Assembly: GCA_963693305.1 (NCBI GenBank) | Contig: OY855914.1 | Coordinates: 17,174,899 to 17,238,898, forward strand | From: Meandrina meandrites | Taxonomy: Eukaryota > Cnidaria > Anthozoa > Scleractinia > Meandrinidae | Direction: 5' to 3' | DNA length: 64,000 nucleotides | Shown: positions 13,380-25,300 of the stretch, in pieces | Layout of the letters: every line of letters starts with the position of its first letter | How positions within the stretch are numbered: position 1 is the stretch's first letter | Notes under the pieces: model-generated | What the model was told of the DNA's origin: nothing | The model's input: only the letters and a program-made list of their open reading frames with translations | Database searches by the model: none | Position numbers and translations under genes: made by a program

Positions 13380-15440
13380 AATGCTCTCAGAGACGCCTCA
13401 TAAAGTATGACTCAGAATGGCTACCCGTTTTTTGCTTTTCCCATGATACATCAATTTGAAAGCAAGCGCTGAAAACACAGATTCGAATGCATCATGGCTT
13501 TTTCTTTATTGTCGCATTAAATCTTTTGTTATTTCTTTAAGGAAGTTTTAAGAAAAAAAATGTTTTTCTTCCTACTGAAAGGGATATAAAAAAACACTAA
13601 AAAGACGAAGAGATTAGTAAAATTGAACGAGTAACAAGCTAAAGAGAGGAAGAGAGAATTTACAAATGATTATACATTAACTTACACTGCGCAAAAATCC
13701 AAATATTCGGGCCCGAATTCGCCCGAATATGGATCGGTGAACGCCGCGTATGCTGTAATGTTCTGACGTATTCGATGACGCCTGACTCGAAGTACACCCG
13801 GAATATCCTATTTGAATCCGGCCTCTTTTTCCGAATTCAAATTGAATACTCCTGAATGACTCGGAGTGTTCGAAAACGTATACGGCCAACATTTTGTTAG
13901 ATGTTTCTTTAGGTTTTCCTCGAACATTCCGTGATAACTTGTGACCCGAACATCTTTGGATACTCCCAGTAGTTTGTGCAGTGTGATAGTCTGTGATGGT
14001 AGTCCAGGAAAGGACTGTTGCAGCTGGTGACTGACTTTTCCACAGCCGGAGCGGAAATCACCATCAGAGTGTAGTGGAACTGAGATTTGTCTGTCAGTCG
14101 CAATGCATGGTGTGAATTAGGTATTTGGTCCTTGAAACTGATCCTTTGAAAAGTTATTGTACTGCACTGCACTGTATTGCACTGCACTGTACTGCACTGC
14201 ACTGCACTGCATTGCACAATGTAGATGAGATGATGTAATCTTCAGATTTATTCCTTGTCGTTTTCCATTCTAACCAAAATGACCGGAAAATCCCTGTACG
14301 ATTTGTCAACCCATACCGGCCCCATTCCTCATGCTGGATTTTAGCTATACCATTAAGGACCGTTCCATTTCAACAGGTCGATTCCTTCAGAAGGAAGGAA
14401 TTGACAGTATGACTATAAAAGATCCGTTCCGACCGTTTTTTTTTCCGTTTTTTTTTCTTGCAAATGGTAAACGCCCCAGGTTTGATTTCTTATATTAAAT
14501 TGCTACGGGCGAGTCTACACATACTTTACTCGCGCGCGCGACAGAAATTTAATGCGCACTCAGCTATACTTAAGGCTAATTTAACGATAGCGCATTTCTA
14601 TGCTTTATACTGTGATACAGAGTAGCTTTTTCTGTTCGGTCAATCATCAGGTTTCTACCAGTCTCTCCGATTAAGCCTGTTGTAGCATTTGATCTTGTAT
14701 AATTATTCATGCTTTCCGACGACGGACTGCCTTCACTCGTTGAGGAACTTGTCCGGTGTATCACAAAAGAGTTTCGCCCTTCTCGGCAAAGTGTTTTTAA
14801 AATGTTGTATCCGCTTTGGACGTAATAGTGTTGTAGTATAGCTACTCTAGCCAAATCCGTCGTCGTCTGTTTGTTTTTGTCCTAGGAAACCAAGCAGAGA
14901 ATTGAAAGTCATTTCATTCTTTTTCCGTTCGGCTTACGGCGGCTTTTGCGTCGTCAACTCACACTGTAGCGTAACCAGGGTGCATTTTGCGATATGTTGT
15001 ATCACCATTTTTCAGTGCGACCATTAAAAAAAGACTGCCATCCGATGGCTGTCTCGTTGAACTGTTTGTAGAGTTTGCCACTGTGCGCAAGATCACGAAC
15101 TAAAAAAATGGAGTTCTTAGGGTGCGAGTAGTAAGCTTCTTGTTTATTGATCACTACTTGACCGAAATGAATATTTAAATGATATCATGAACTAACAACT
15201 ACCTTAAATGATTAGTTACATCAACTGTCCCTATCAATGTCTTGAGAAATGCATACTGCTTAGATCTGATATCCTTTCAGCCACTAAGTTAAGGTTATTA
15301 AACGAAGATAAAAATAAAATGTATTTTGTTTAGCCTAACTAGTTTGGAAGTAATAAGGTTAAGATACTATTTCAGTAGGTTTTTGTTGTAAGTTTTGTTA
15401 ATTGCTGCTTTCCTTTTATTTCTCCATGCTGTCTACGTGA
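13380..15440. other. No gene recognised; pentanucleotide repeat
   Basis: No protein family is recognised. A TGCAC-type pentanucleotide microsatellite occupies about 14158-14217 and explains the Cys/Gln-rich open frame on the minus strand there. Short TTCGAAT-like inverted motifs lie near 13.7-13.85 kb. Confidence 0.5.
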
Positions 15441-15450
15441 ACCAAATCAG

Positions 15451-15456
15451 GGGGAT
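15451..15456 (+). other. Candidate 6-nt micro-exon
   Basis: A pyrimidine-rich stretch (about 15408-15426) runs without an AG to ATCAG at 15446-15450, followed by six bases (GGGGAT) and GTAAGT at 15457-15462. Six bases would insert two codons in phase. The downstream flank (GTAAGTAACCACTTG) resembles that of the 17.03 kb site, suggesting diverged duplicates. Confidence 0.35.
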
Positions 15457-17026
15457 GTAAGTAACCACTTGTTGTCTTCTTTAGTCCATTTCGAGACTAA
15501 ATTTAAAGCTCGTAAGTTTGCTTCCTGCTCGACATAAATCAATGTGTGCAAATGTACCAATGATTAAAATAATCGGGAGGTAACAGAAATGCTTGCTATT
15601 GTTGGTTTTCACGTCACTTTTTGCCTATATATTATTCAAAATATTTCACGGTCTTAGAAACTGAATACCTGCTACAACGATTACAGTAAAATTATTAGCG
15701 TTTCAATGCGAGCCCTATTATTCATCATTTTCCTCCCATTTCTCTTCACGTTTGCCACAACGTTAAAGAACAGGCTAGGCCAGTGGCTACAGTCAAAACT
15801 ATTGCAAGAGACCAGCTCTCGTAAGCACAGGTGGCCCAAGCATCTTGGGAGACGTTAACATTTTTCTGTGTGTTACATGTGTTTCCACTGCGTTTTTGGG
15901 AAATTGCAAAGCGATTCCAGCGAGTTTCAGCTTCCCTGAAAGAAAAACAGTAAAACTAAAACTCGTTGGAATGGCTTTAAAATGGCCCAAAATATGAGAT
16001 GGAATCATAATTACAAAACAGTAGAGGAAAAGTAAGTCGTTTTAAATTGAATTTCTTTTCCATATTTCGAACTCCAGCTACGATTGTTACATTCCCATAC
16101 AAACTCTCATATTTAGGCTGTTGTGCAATGCCATATTATGTAATGTTAACGGCTCCCAAGTAGCTTGGGCTGCCTGTGTCGTAAGCGACTACACGCAGAA
16201 ACAATAGAGACTGGTCACTTTAGTCTCGGAGTAACACGCGTAAATCGGATATCTTTGTCAACACGAATTATAAGGCGATGTTATATTGCGGTAAATATGA
16301 TAAAGTAGTGCAAACTGTTGAATCCATGCAAATCAGAACTATTAACTGGTAACTTATGAGAGTTTGAAAACAAAGGAAAGACCAGTTCGTAATTCCCGAT
16401 GTTTGTTACGGTGACTATTCATTCGGAATTTCACAATGGTGGTCGAAATTTAAGCTAGTTGCTCACGAGAGTGGTCGCAAGGAGAGCTTTGACTGTATTT
16501 ATACAACGAGGCAAAAGCTGGTTATGTATTTCCAGCTTGCATGGCTTTCAAATTGACAGTTGACAGAAACGTCTGTTTCTACATTCTATTATTTAGATAT
16601 GCACGGTGACGAGGTAATCGATTTAGCAAGGCTGTATCTTAACTCCTCTCTTCGATTTTCATTTCTCTCATTTCCATCGCTCGGACTCCTACTTTTTGAA
16701 ATAAAAAAAAAAAAAAAACAGCTGACGTTTTGAGTGTTTTACCTTCTTCAGAGCAATTCCACACGCTACGTTGACGGCTTTAGTTCTGGAATAGGCAGCT
16801 GCTTAACTTTAAAACGACAGCTGATTTAACTTATACAGACTTAAAGTAGGTGAAAAAGATACGTAGCCATCAAAAACGCTTATCAACTTTATACTTCCCA
16901 TAAAAAATGCGATTTAAGAAAAGGGCTGATTGTTTAGTCTGCAGTTGTACTATTACAAATCAGGCATTGACTAATTTGTGTTTATTGTATTTTTGTCTCC
17001 TGTGGATATTTAAATCAACCATCCAG

Positions 17027-17029
17027 GCT
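17027..17029 (+). other. Candidate 3-nt micro-exon
   Basis: A T-rich tract leads without intervening AG to CCAG (17023-17026), then GCT, then GTAAGT at 17030-17035. The upstream flank is unrelated to the 2.9-7.4 kb array. The downstream flank is similar to the 15.46 and 17.46 kb sites. Confidence 0.35.
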
Positions 17030-17450
17030 GTAAGTAACCTCCTGGTTCACTTCTTTTTCAAGAGATTTAGCTTATGAAATGCACGATAAGCAAAATTTTG
17101 AAATGTAAAATGCCTTTTCTGACCATATATTTACTTTAAATTAATAAATGTGGTCACCCAACTAGTTTAGCTTTTTAGTTATTTTGGGTGACCAGCAACT
17201 ATATGTATTTTTAATTTATTTTCTGTTTAAGCATTAACTAGTAATTTTGCATTTCAAATAAACCTTGTTGTTGTTGTTGACTTTGCTTACCTTGAGATGG
17301 TCCGATCCCGTATATTTATCTCTACAGTTATAACACGTTACCTAATGTGAAGCATTACACCTTTCCATCTCTTCCGAAAAGTGTTACTAACTATTATTTG
17401 TTTTTATTTCATTTTTTTTTCTTTGCCTGCTGCTTTACTGGATCAATCAG

Positions 17451-17453
17451 TTG
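17451..17453 (+). other. Candidate 3-nt micro-exon
   Basis: A strong polypyrimidine tract (about 17400-17440) ends in ATCAATCAG at 17442-17450, followed by TTG and GTAAGT at 17454-17459. The sequence before the AG (TTTACTGGATCAATCAG) is clearly related to the array sites (TTTACCGGACAATCAG at 3.69 kb). The cassette has therefore been copied over at least 14 kb. Confidence 0.4.
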
Positions 17454-17459
17454 GTAAGT

Positions 17460-19400
17460 GATTCCCTGGTTTAGATTTGATTAAAATACTTATTACAAAG
17501 TTTTACACATGCACTGGTGTGTTTCATCTATAAGTACGGAGAGGAACCGGACCAGATGGGCAGCGCGCTAAATTTCCGATCTGAATCTCATGTTCGAGCT
17601 CTAACCTTGTCTACGACAAGACACATTTCCATTTTAGTGACGCTTTATATCCAGAGTGCTTCTTCAAGTCCAGGTGCAAAAATTGGAACCTGACGAAATT
17701 AGGAAACTATTTAAAACGCTGGAAGGTAGATAAGAAAGACAGACGGTCATTCTCGTACCAGAGAGACTGGAGCTTAGTCATGAAAACAATAACCTACCGG
17801 GCTCCTTAGTTTTTGATTTACCTTTCAGATCTAGCCAACAGGCCCCTTATTCAGCCTTTTTGGTTTAAAAATCCACGTTGAGGTTGAGCGAACATAAGAA
17901 GTAATCCCAGTTATTTTCTTGAACCAATAAACCATAAAAATAACATATAATTTCTATGGGAAAGAGAAAGATGACAAATGCTAAGCTCTGACACACCCCA
18001 GTATATAACTGCTAGTTTGTCGAGCCTGTCCCATGCTCCTAAATGACTGAATACTAAAGATAATTACCACTTTGCATTTGCTTTGCCGGTTTACGGTTAA
18101 TACCCTGCAATCAGAGCGTGTGCGTTATCTTCGGTGGAGTAGACATAATTTTCTTGCCGTGAGCGTGTAGCTGCGTAAGCTCGAAGTATGCCGTTCAGTT
18201 GCTGCACCCTCGGTATTCCAGGCTGTCAAAACTGCTTTCATTCGCGATCGGGTTTTCAGTGATGAATTAATACAATAAGTGATTAACCAAGATCGTTCTT
18301 TTTATTTAATATCAATATTAAAAAAATCATGCAATGCACTCTTTCTTGCCTTTGAGACCCTTGGGGAACTTTGCAATTTCAAAGAACTTATAGCGCCCTG
18401 TATGAAAAGAAGAAAAAGGAAAAAAAAAAACGCTTTACCACAAGTTGCAATAACATGCGTAATGCAAAAAAAAAAATACGTTCAGTGTACCTGTTCACTG
18501 ACAGTTAATAAAAATGAAACTCTTTGCCACTGTGATCAGAATGTGAAAAAAATAAAGAGAGGGGAAGTATATAGTTATCAAGTTATTGCTTTTCTGGTTA
18601 TTAAAATTTACAGACCAAACAAAAGTTCAGCTTTTCTGACTCCTGCAATAACTTGTCAAATATTTGAAAAATCTCGACTGCGACATAAGACGAGTATTCT
18701 CATTCGATATTTATGGGGTTTGCTTTAGAGATAGCACAAGCAATCCGACGTATAAATCTATCCATGGGATTTACTTCAGAATTTATCCAAAAGTTTCCAG
18801 AACTTGCTTATTTGTCAATAAAGAACTTTTGTTTATAGAACTTTAAGTTTACATAAGATCTCTGGCTTGCAAAACATGTTGTAATGCTGCGGTTTTTGCT
18901 GGATTTTCTTGTTCATAAAAAAAAAAAATGTCAAACCAAACACGACGAATTAAAGATGTTGGCTTAAATAACTAAATTTGTCCTCATCATTATTGTCGTC
19001 ACATATTTCTTCCGTGCTGTCCTCTGATTGGTAACACTGACGGGAGTAAACCGTGTGACTAGAGTCAATAGTTCCAATTGTCTTAAATCCCTCTTAGTTT
19101 ATCACTGCCATAGAACAAGACAATTATGACCGAGTGTTAAAACACAATCTCAAAATGGTACTGGGTGGGGCACTTTGGATAGGAAGTTGTGTATTAGGGA
19201 GGGGTAGTGGCTAATTTTTTGACTTTTTGATTCCACGTTTGTAAGGCCCAATTGGTCTTTGAAGCGTCTATAGCAAAGATGTTCAGCAATTTTGTTTTTC
19301 TGAGCTCTTTATTGTAACGATTTCATTCAAGGAAAGACGTAACACCATTAGAACCAGGATATCCATTCATTTTACTAATGCGATATTTTTGCTTTCTCTT
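17460..19400. other. No gene recognised
   Basis: AT-rich DNA with A-runs around 18421-18430, 18467-18476 and 18918-18928. The longest open frame (18279-18728) has lysine-rich, low-complexity composition driven by those A-runs and no recognisable motif. Confidence 0.5.
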
Positions 19401-19434
19401 TGCTTTCTGCAAAATTCCGTGTTGGACAAAATAG

Positions 19435-19437
19435 AAC
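19435..19437 (+). other. Candidate 3-nt micro-exon
   Basis: A pyrimidine-rich tract (TTTTTGCTTTCTCTTTGC) leads to ATAG at 19431-19434, followed by AAC and GTAAGT at 19438-19443. No other AG lies between the tract and the acceptor. This is the most diverged member of the set. Confidence 0.3.
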
Positions 19438-20099
19438 GTAAGTATACATGATAAGTATCAAAGTTAATAAGTAGCTAACTTGTTTCCAGCATTTGAAGCT
19501 TTTTTAATACTATAACGTACTTGCTGTAGGTAATACTAACCATGTCTTTTCTCTTGGTACGTGTCCCACCATTTGCTATATCGTGCATTCATCTCATAAA
19601 ACAAATTGCTATCAAAGTTACTCGAGTTGCTTTATTGAAATAAGTCGTGTGTAATGTAAGACACAGTGACAAACAACGTCGATCACAACTTACCTCTGAT
19701 CTCCGAATGAAAATAACAGTTTTTCTACGATGTTTATAATTTTGTGTCATTCAAGTTCGGAAAAACATCAAAAATCCAGATGAATAATATCCTTATGATA
19801 TTTTGGCAAACGTCTATGCACTTCAAAGCCAATAAATTACTCGCTTACCGCAAAGTCAAGCGAAATAAAGTTTTCAACATTTTATTAGCCTGCAAAGGGA
19901 TACGCATCTTTGACGCTTTTTTCTTTCTTTATACGAGAGTTATGGCATTCACATTCATCCACTCCTTGTTTTGCCACGATGAGAGTCGAGAAGACAACAG
20001 TGAGAGAGAACTAATGCTACGCTTTCACAGGACCGGTCCGGACCCGGTCACAATCGAATCGGACCGGATCAGCCTCTGTTTGCACAATAACAATAACAA

Positions 20100-20570
20100 T
20101 AACGATAATAACAAGACATTTCTATTGGAGTTAAATCTGATGATAATTGTATTTACTGTGGCGAACAAGACTCGATTGATCACACGTTCATTGAATGTCC
20201 ATTTACCAAGCGCTTTGTTAAAACCTGCATAGGCTGGTTCAATGATACAAATGGCTTACAATTTAATCTAACAACTGACGAGCTTTTATTTGGTATTCCT
20301 AACCCCTCTTCAGTTCTACTTAAGAAACTTAACTACACTCTTTTATTCATGCGTTGCTATATAAACATCAGGAAATTAAATGAGGAAGCACTGATCCTTC
20401 CAGACTTTATCAGTAAAATTAAGTCCAGATATCGATTGGAAAATTTCATAGTCAACGCTTCCTAGGCATTATAGCATACCATCAAGGAAAAATGTAAGCT
20501 CCTCGGAACTCTACCCTATGCCACACACTTTTATTTTTCCCTTTTTGTAAATATTTTCAATTGTCATATG
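20100..20570 (+). pseudogene. LINE ORF2 C-terminal remnant
   Basis: One frame from about 20118 to the stop at 20463-20465 encodes a C-terminal CCHC-like knuckle (CIYCGEQDSIDHTFIEC) followed by about 95 residues with no domain that I can place. This arrangement is found at the end of many non-LTR retrotransposon ORF2 proteins. The reverse transcriptase and endonuclease are absent, so the copy is 5'-truncated. Its 5' edge abuts an (AAC/AAT)n run near 20083-20113. The 3' UTR stops at 20570, where a TTAA element is inserted, and appears to resume at 30572. Confidence 0.6.
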
Positions 20571-20791
20571 TTAAAGGTCAAATGAACCAAAATTTCGACA
20601 TTCTTTCTTTAGCGATTTTAAAGCAACCAAACGCTAGAAGAACTCATTATTAACTAAACTTAAGAAGAAATTTTGCTTTCTGAGCCTTAAAGCGCGAACT
20701 ATAGCAAAAACTACGAAGATTTCCGAAGACTTCACGAAAACGTTTCCAAAATGACCGCGCACTGGAATGGAAGGAATGGATCGAGTTTTAA

Positions 20792-21967
20792 GAGGGCGTC
20801 CGCGTAAGATCCGACCACTCGATTTTCGGCCCAAAATAGAATTCCTTCAAATTTTCTGGGCAAGATAATTGATCCATATGATAAACAAAAATTGCAATAT
20901 TTTCGCTTCTAGTGCTATTTTGTAATATTTTTGTCGACGATTTTTGAGGACGGTCCAAAACCTCAAAAATCGTCCGGTTTCTAGTCAAATTAAGGCATTG
21001 CGCTGAAGGCGCTAAAAAATTTCGCTTTTACTCAAATAAAATAAAACTTCGCAATTACTATATTTCATGTCTTGTCTATAAATGCACGGCAAAATATTTG
21101 AAATCCGACTTAATAAAAAATAATTATGATTTTTTGAAAATACCCCACAAAGAGCCCTCGCAAAATTTAGGCAAACATGCTGTTGGTTAAAGAAGTATTT
21201 CTCAAAAGTATAACGTGATCTGGAGCCCAAACTACTACCCATGTTCAGTACTAGGGTTAGTGTACCAATAACAGGAAAAACATTTTTGGGCACTAAGCTT
21301 TTCGAGCTACAGGAGTTCGATGAACATGGCCTATATTCAATAGTCATAATGTTGCGTGACACAATTTTGCACTATCATAGTTTCTAACTTTTCCGCATAA
21401 AATAATTATCCAAGAGAGCAAATATTCTCAAGACTAACTTTGTGCTCTGGATAAGGCACTGGTTTACTTAAAACCATCAAATATTGCCCCAAAATTAGGA
21501 ATTACGAAGGTTAAATGAGCGGCTGCGATGTAAGGTGTCCTAATTTCCTCCTAAACGCTGTGTAAAAGCTTTTTCCGAGATTCGGTTATGTAAGCGACTG
21601 AACTATGAAAGAAAGCCTTTAACTTTTAGAATTAAACATATCTAATAAATAGAAACTTAAATAAACTATAAGGTGCGTAGAAAACTTATGAACCGCGAAT
21701 GTACCTTGCCTGTAACAAGAATCTTCTCAGGAAATGTAGATTTCAGATAACACGCTGGAATGTCAAAATTATTTTAGCATATCACGGACATTCGCGCTCC
21801 TATATTATTTTATCCCGTTGTTTTAGTTGGAAGAGCGAAACGAGGACTACCAGACTTGTACCCTTTCCGTTATCTGTTTCAATTTTTTAGAAAAAGCCTT
21901 TATGTCTTTATTACCACCTTTGTTTCTTATAGTTGTCTTCTGTGGTGAATTCAATTTATGCAAATTT
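20792..21967. repeat. Left TIR of the TTAA transposon
   Basis: Inverted copy of 27787-28952. The outer ~600 bp is essentially identical in both arms: identical 116- and 66-codon open frames appear in each, which are consequences of the repeat and not genes. Towards the interior the match degrades but is still traceable to about 21967. Confidence 0.8.
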
Positions 21968-22332
21968 GGAGCAGGTTAATATATGCAGCGGTGTGTCAAT
22001 AAAGTTAATTTCAATGTAGTAAAATTGTCAGAAAAGCATTGGGTGTCTAGTTTTCTGCGCTATGCTCCCACATTTCTTAACAAAAACTGCCTGTATCGTT
22101 CATATCGATTGCGAGGAAGAAGGGAAGTAAAGTTGATAATAATACTAATTTCACTCACCTACAAAAAATGTCGATTCCCGCTCAATAAATTTACATTTTT
22201 TTTCCTTTGTTGATTTTATAGCAATGCGTGACTTGTAAGCCATTTTAATTCTCTCAGTTTATAGAAAACTGTTAAAAGTATTTACAGCAACCCGATACGT
22301 CCGTAAATTGACGGCTCCTGAACTTTGTTTTC

Positions 22333-25300
22333 TTAATATCGGCGACAGTCACATCCTTCTAAGAATGTGGATAGGTTCGCTACCAGATTTTTTTTCCGAT
22401 CTCGTGAAGTAAAGGGAATCTCAAAATATCTTAGTATCTCCTTGAGCATAACTACACTGAAACTGTCAAGTTTCTCCTCTCGTGAGAGGTCACAAAGGCA
22501 GTAGGAATCGTAGCAGATTGGATGCCTGGGACTGAGCTGGGCGGCTACGCTCTCTAGTACTTCATGCCTTTCTTGTTCTTCCTCCTCTGCGTACACGTCC
22601 TCTATCTGTACCTCTTCGTTCCCCTGCCTTCTTCTTGTGGCCGCCAGTCTCGAGAAAAAGCCCTGTACTTGACTCTTCGTTAGCCAGTCTTTCCTGTCGA
22701 ACATCCGCAAGCCATCTGGTTTTCTTGCTGTTCTCATGTCTGCAGACACTTTTCCGGGATCTGCCTTGTTGCCAGTTCTCTCTCCAAGGTCGAATTTCGT
22801 CGTTAGGTACTGTTTAACCTCAGCAGCAAACCGCACACCTTGATTTCGCGGTTTGTGAAGAGCCCAACCAAGCTGTAAGTCACTGCTAGAACTAGAAGCT
22901 TCATATTTGTCTCGTTGCTCCTCGCAATGTGCTACTGGTGCCCTGCTGGTTTCCTTGTTCTTGTCAACAGTAAGGAATTTTCCGGCCCAGTCTATTCTGA
23001 GTTTGTCATACACCGTTTCGGGGCATCTGGGCACTTGTCGGTGCTCGCCAACATCAAGGTGATTCTCAAGCTCACTGAATTTCTTAAAGACCATCTGGCA
23101 CCCTGGCTCTGAGCAAGAGAAAAGACCGCTGGTTTCTTCACCATCAGTTGAGGTACCCTTAATATGGATTCGAGTCTCCTTGACTGAGAAAAATTCCACA
23201 TCAATAGCAAGATCTGTAGGACCCTGGGGCTTGACGATGATGTCTTGGTAGGGAATTAGCCTCCCTTGCCCTACACCGTAAGCTCTCCAAACCCGAATTC
23301 CGTTTGATTCAAATTTAAAGTTATGATACCTACTGAAATTCTCTATCTTTTTTACTTCAAGTGTCTCTTGAGACTCATTCACTGAGCAAACACAGGCAGT
23401 TGTGCCACGAACAGGACGTTCAGAAAGCGCCGTACGCATGTCCTTTGCAGAAAGAACATCGTGTCCCTCATTGCAATATCGACGGATAGCTGATTTCATT
23501 GGACAAAGGATCCTATCACAGACGTCTTTTCCGTACTGTGGCTCGGAAAAGTCATACTGCGTGACGGTAATACCAACTCGGTTCCCAGCATCTCTTACGG
23601 CCGCGATGAGAAAGTTGTTGTGGTAACAGCCTGCTTCGTCACTCCTAAGGTTCACTCTGGTTATGTGGGGGTGTTCCTTCTTTAAAGCCTCCAGTGTGTT
23701 CTCAATGATCGAGCAGACTGCGTACCAGTCCTGCTGGCAGGAATCAAGGATGTGAGCATATGATTTCAGCTCAACTTTGCCAGTGCTGGCATTCTTAGCT
23801 ATTACCGTGGATATATGCCAACTGAGCCCTCTTTTTCCGAACCAATCGGACTGTTTCTCACGATATTTCATTTGAAGAAATTTCATGGCCCAGTCCATTA
23901 TAAGAATAGCTGACGCCGCGTCGGGTGTTTTCAGTGAATCTTGTTTCGCCTCTTCCTGGTTAATCGAGCGGATAATGTGCGCTTTCCATAGTAAGATGTC
24001 TGACACCGCGCGCTCAAAGTCATACAGTAGATCTTCTCGCTGGTCTGAACTGTAAGGTGTCCAGGATGACCCTTTGATCCCTTGTCGAACTTCCTGCAAT
24101 ACGCTCTTCAGCTCTTGGCAGTCATCGCAAGTGGACACGTGCTGATGTGAGCAGGCTTGTTGGAAATCGGGTTCTACAGGATCACTTAGCGCAAAATTTC
24201 GACAGTGGTCAGCACAAGTAGAATTATCTGGTTGGCAATCCACGCGAAAGTCAGTCTTGAGATAGCGTTTTGCATCTCTGAGCTTTTGACGAACATCAAG
24301 GCACCACCGCTTCTCCATTCCTCCTTTCTCAAGGGTTTCAATTAGTATCTCAATCGTATGAAATCCCGCCGCGCCATCAGCTGCAGTGTTGTCTAGGCCT
24401 TGAAGCGATTTACGCTGAGATGCCTTCCGAACCTCCAAGATTTTGAATAACGTGGACCTACCGAGTGGCTCGTAACATTGTTCTTTGCAGTACTCCAAGT
24501 ATTGTTCGATCATTGTAGATCTGGTCACCGTTCTGACAACGTTTGGCATCTCTATTCTGTCACCACTGTCTAAGGTAAGTATCTTGCTGCCATAAGAAAC
24601 GTCTTGATAGAAGTAAGGTCTATTTGTGAATTCTACAAAGTGGTCGACTTTTCCCATATCAAGTCGTACGCGATGCTTTTGTTTCACTTCAGGGATTGTA
24701 CCAGGACCGTGAAGTTTAGCATGAGCACGTGCTTGCTTTATTCCCCACTTAGATAGTTTCCCGTACGGCTGGTGAATTTTCTGTAGCATGCTTGTGGGAT
24801 ATCTATAAGCGTAAAGGCTCAGTATCTGTCTCTTTAAGTTCCTGGTTTTCGCGTTCTTATAAGCAGTCATGAGAACCACTAGGTCATCGGATACTGGACC
24901 TTCACCCTTTTCGCTCTGTGCAGAAGCCATCGACTCGAACAACTCCTCTCCACTTCCAGGTGCTATTACACTACACACTAGCAAACAGTCCTCACTAGCC
25001 TTGTGTAGCACATTCAACTGTTCCGCTTTGCTCAGGTTATTAAACGAGGTTGTCAGTTGGGAGGAAAGGGGTTCACGTGTTATTTCTTGTGCAGTGAGAT
25101 TCGCAATCGTGTTCATAGCTGAGTTATACGCACCAACTGTATCGGTACCAAAGGGCGTTGAAGGAGAGGTGACATCTGATCCTGGAGTCCAGCATGGGGT
25201 CACAGGGATATTCTGAGGAGTTGGGGGCTCACGGAATGGGGTCAAGGAGGCAAGGTGGCCGATGGTTTTCATGGCAGCCTCCTTAGCAGGTCTGTGAGAA

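Noticed and set aside
13909..14217. Cys/Gln repeat protein
   Set aside because: A translation of the TGCAC-type microsatellite.
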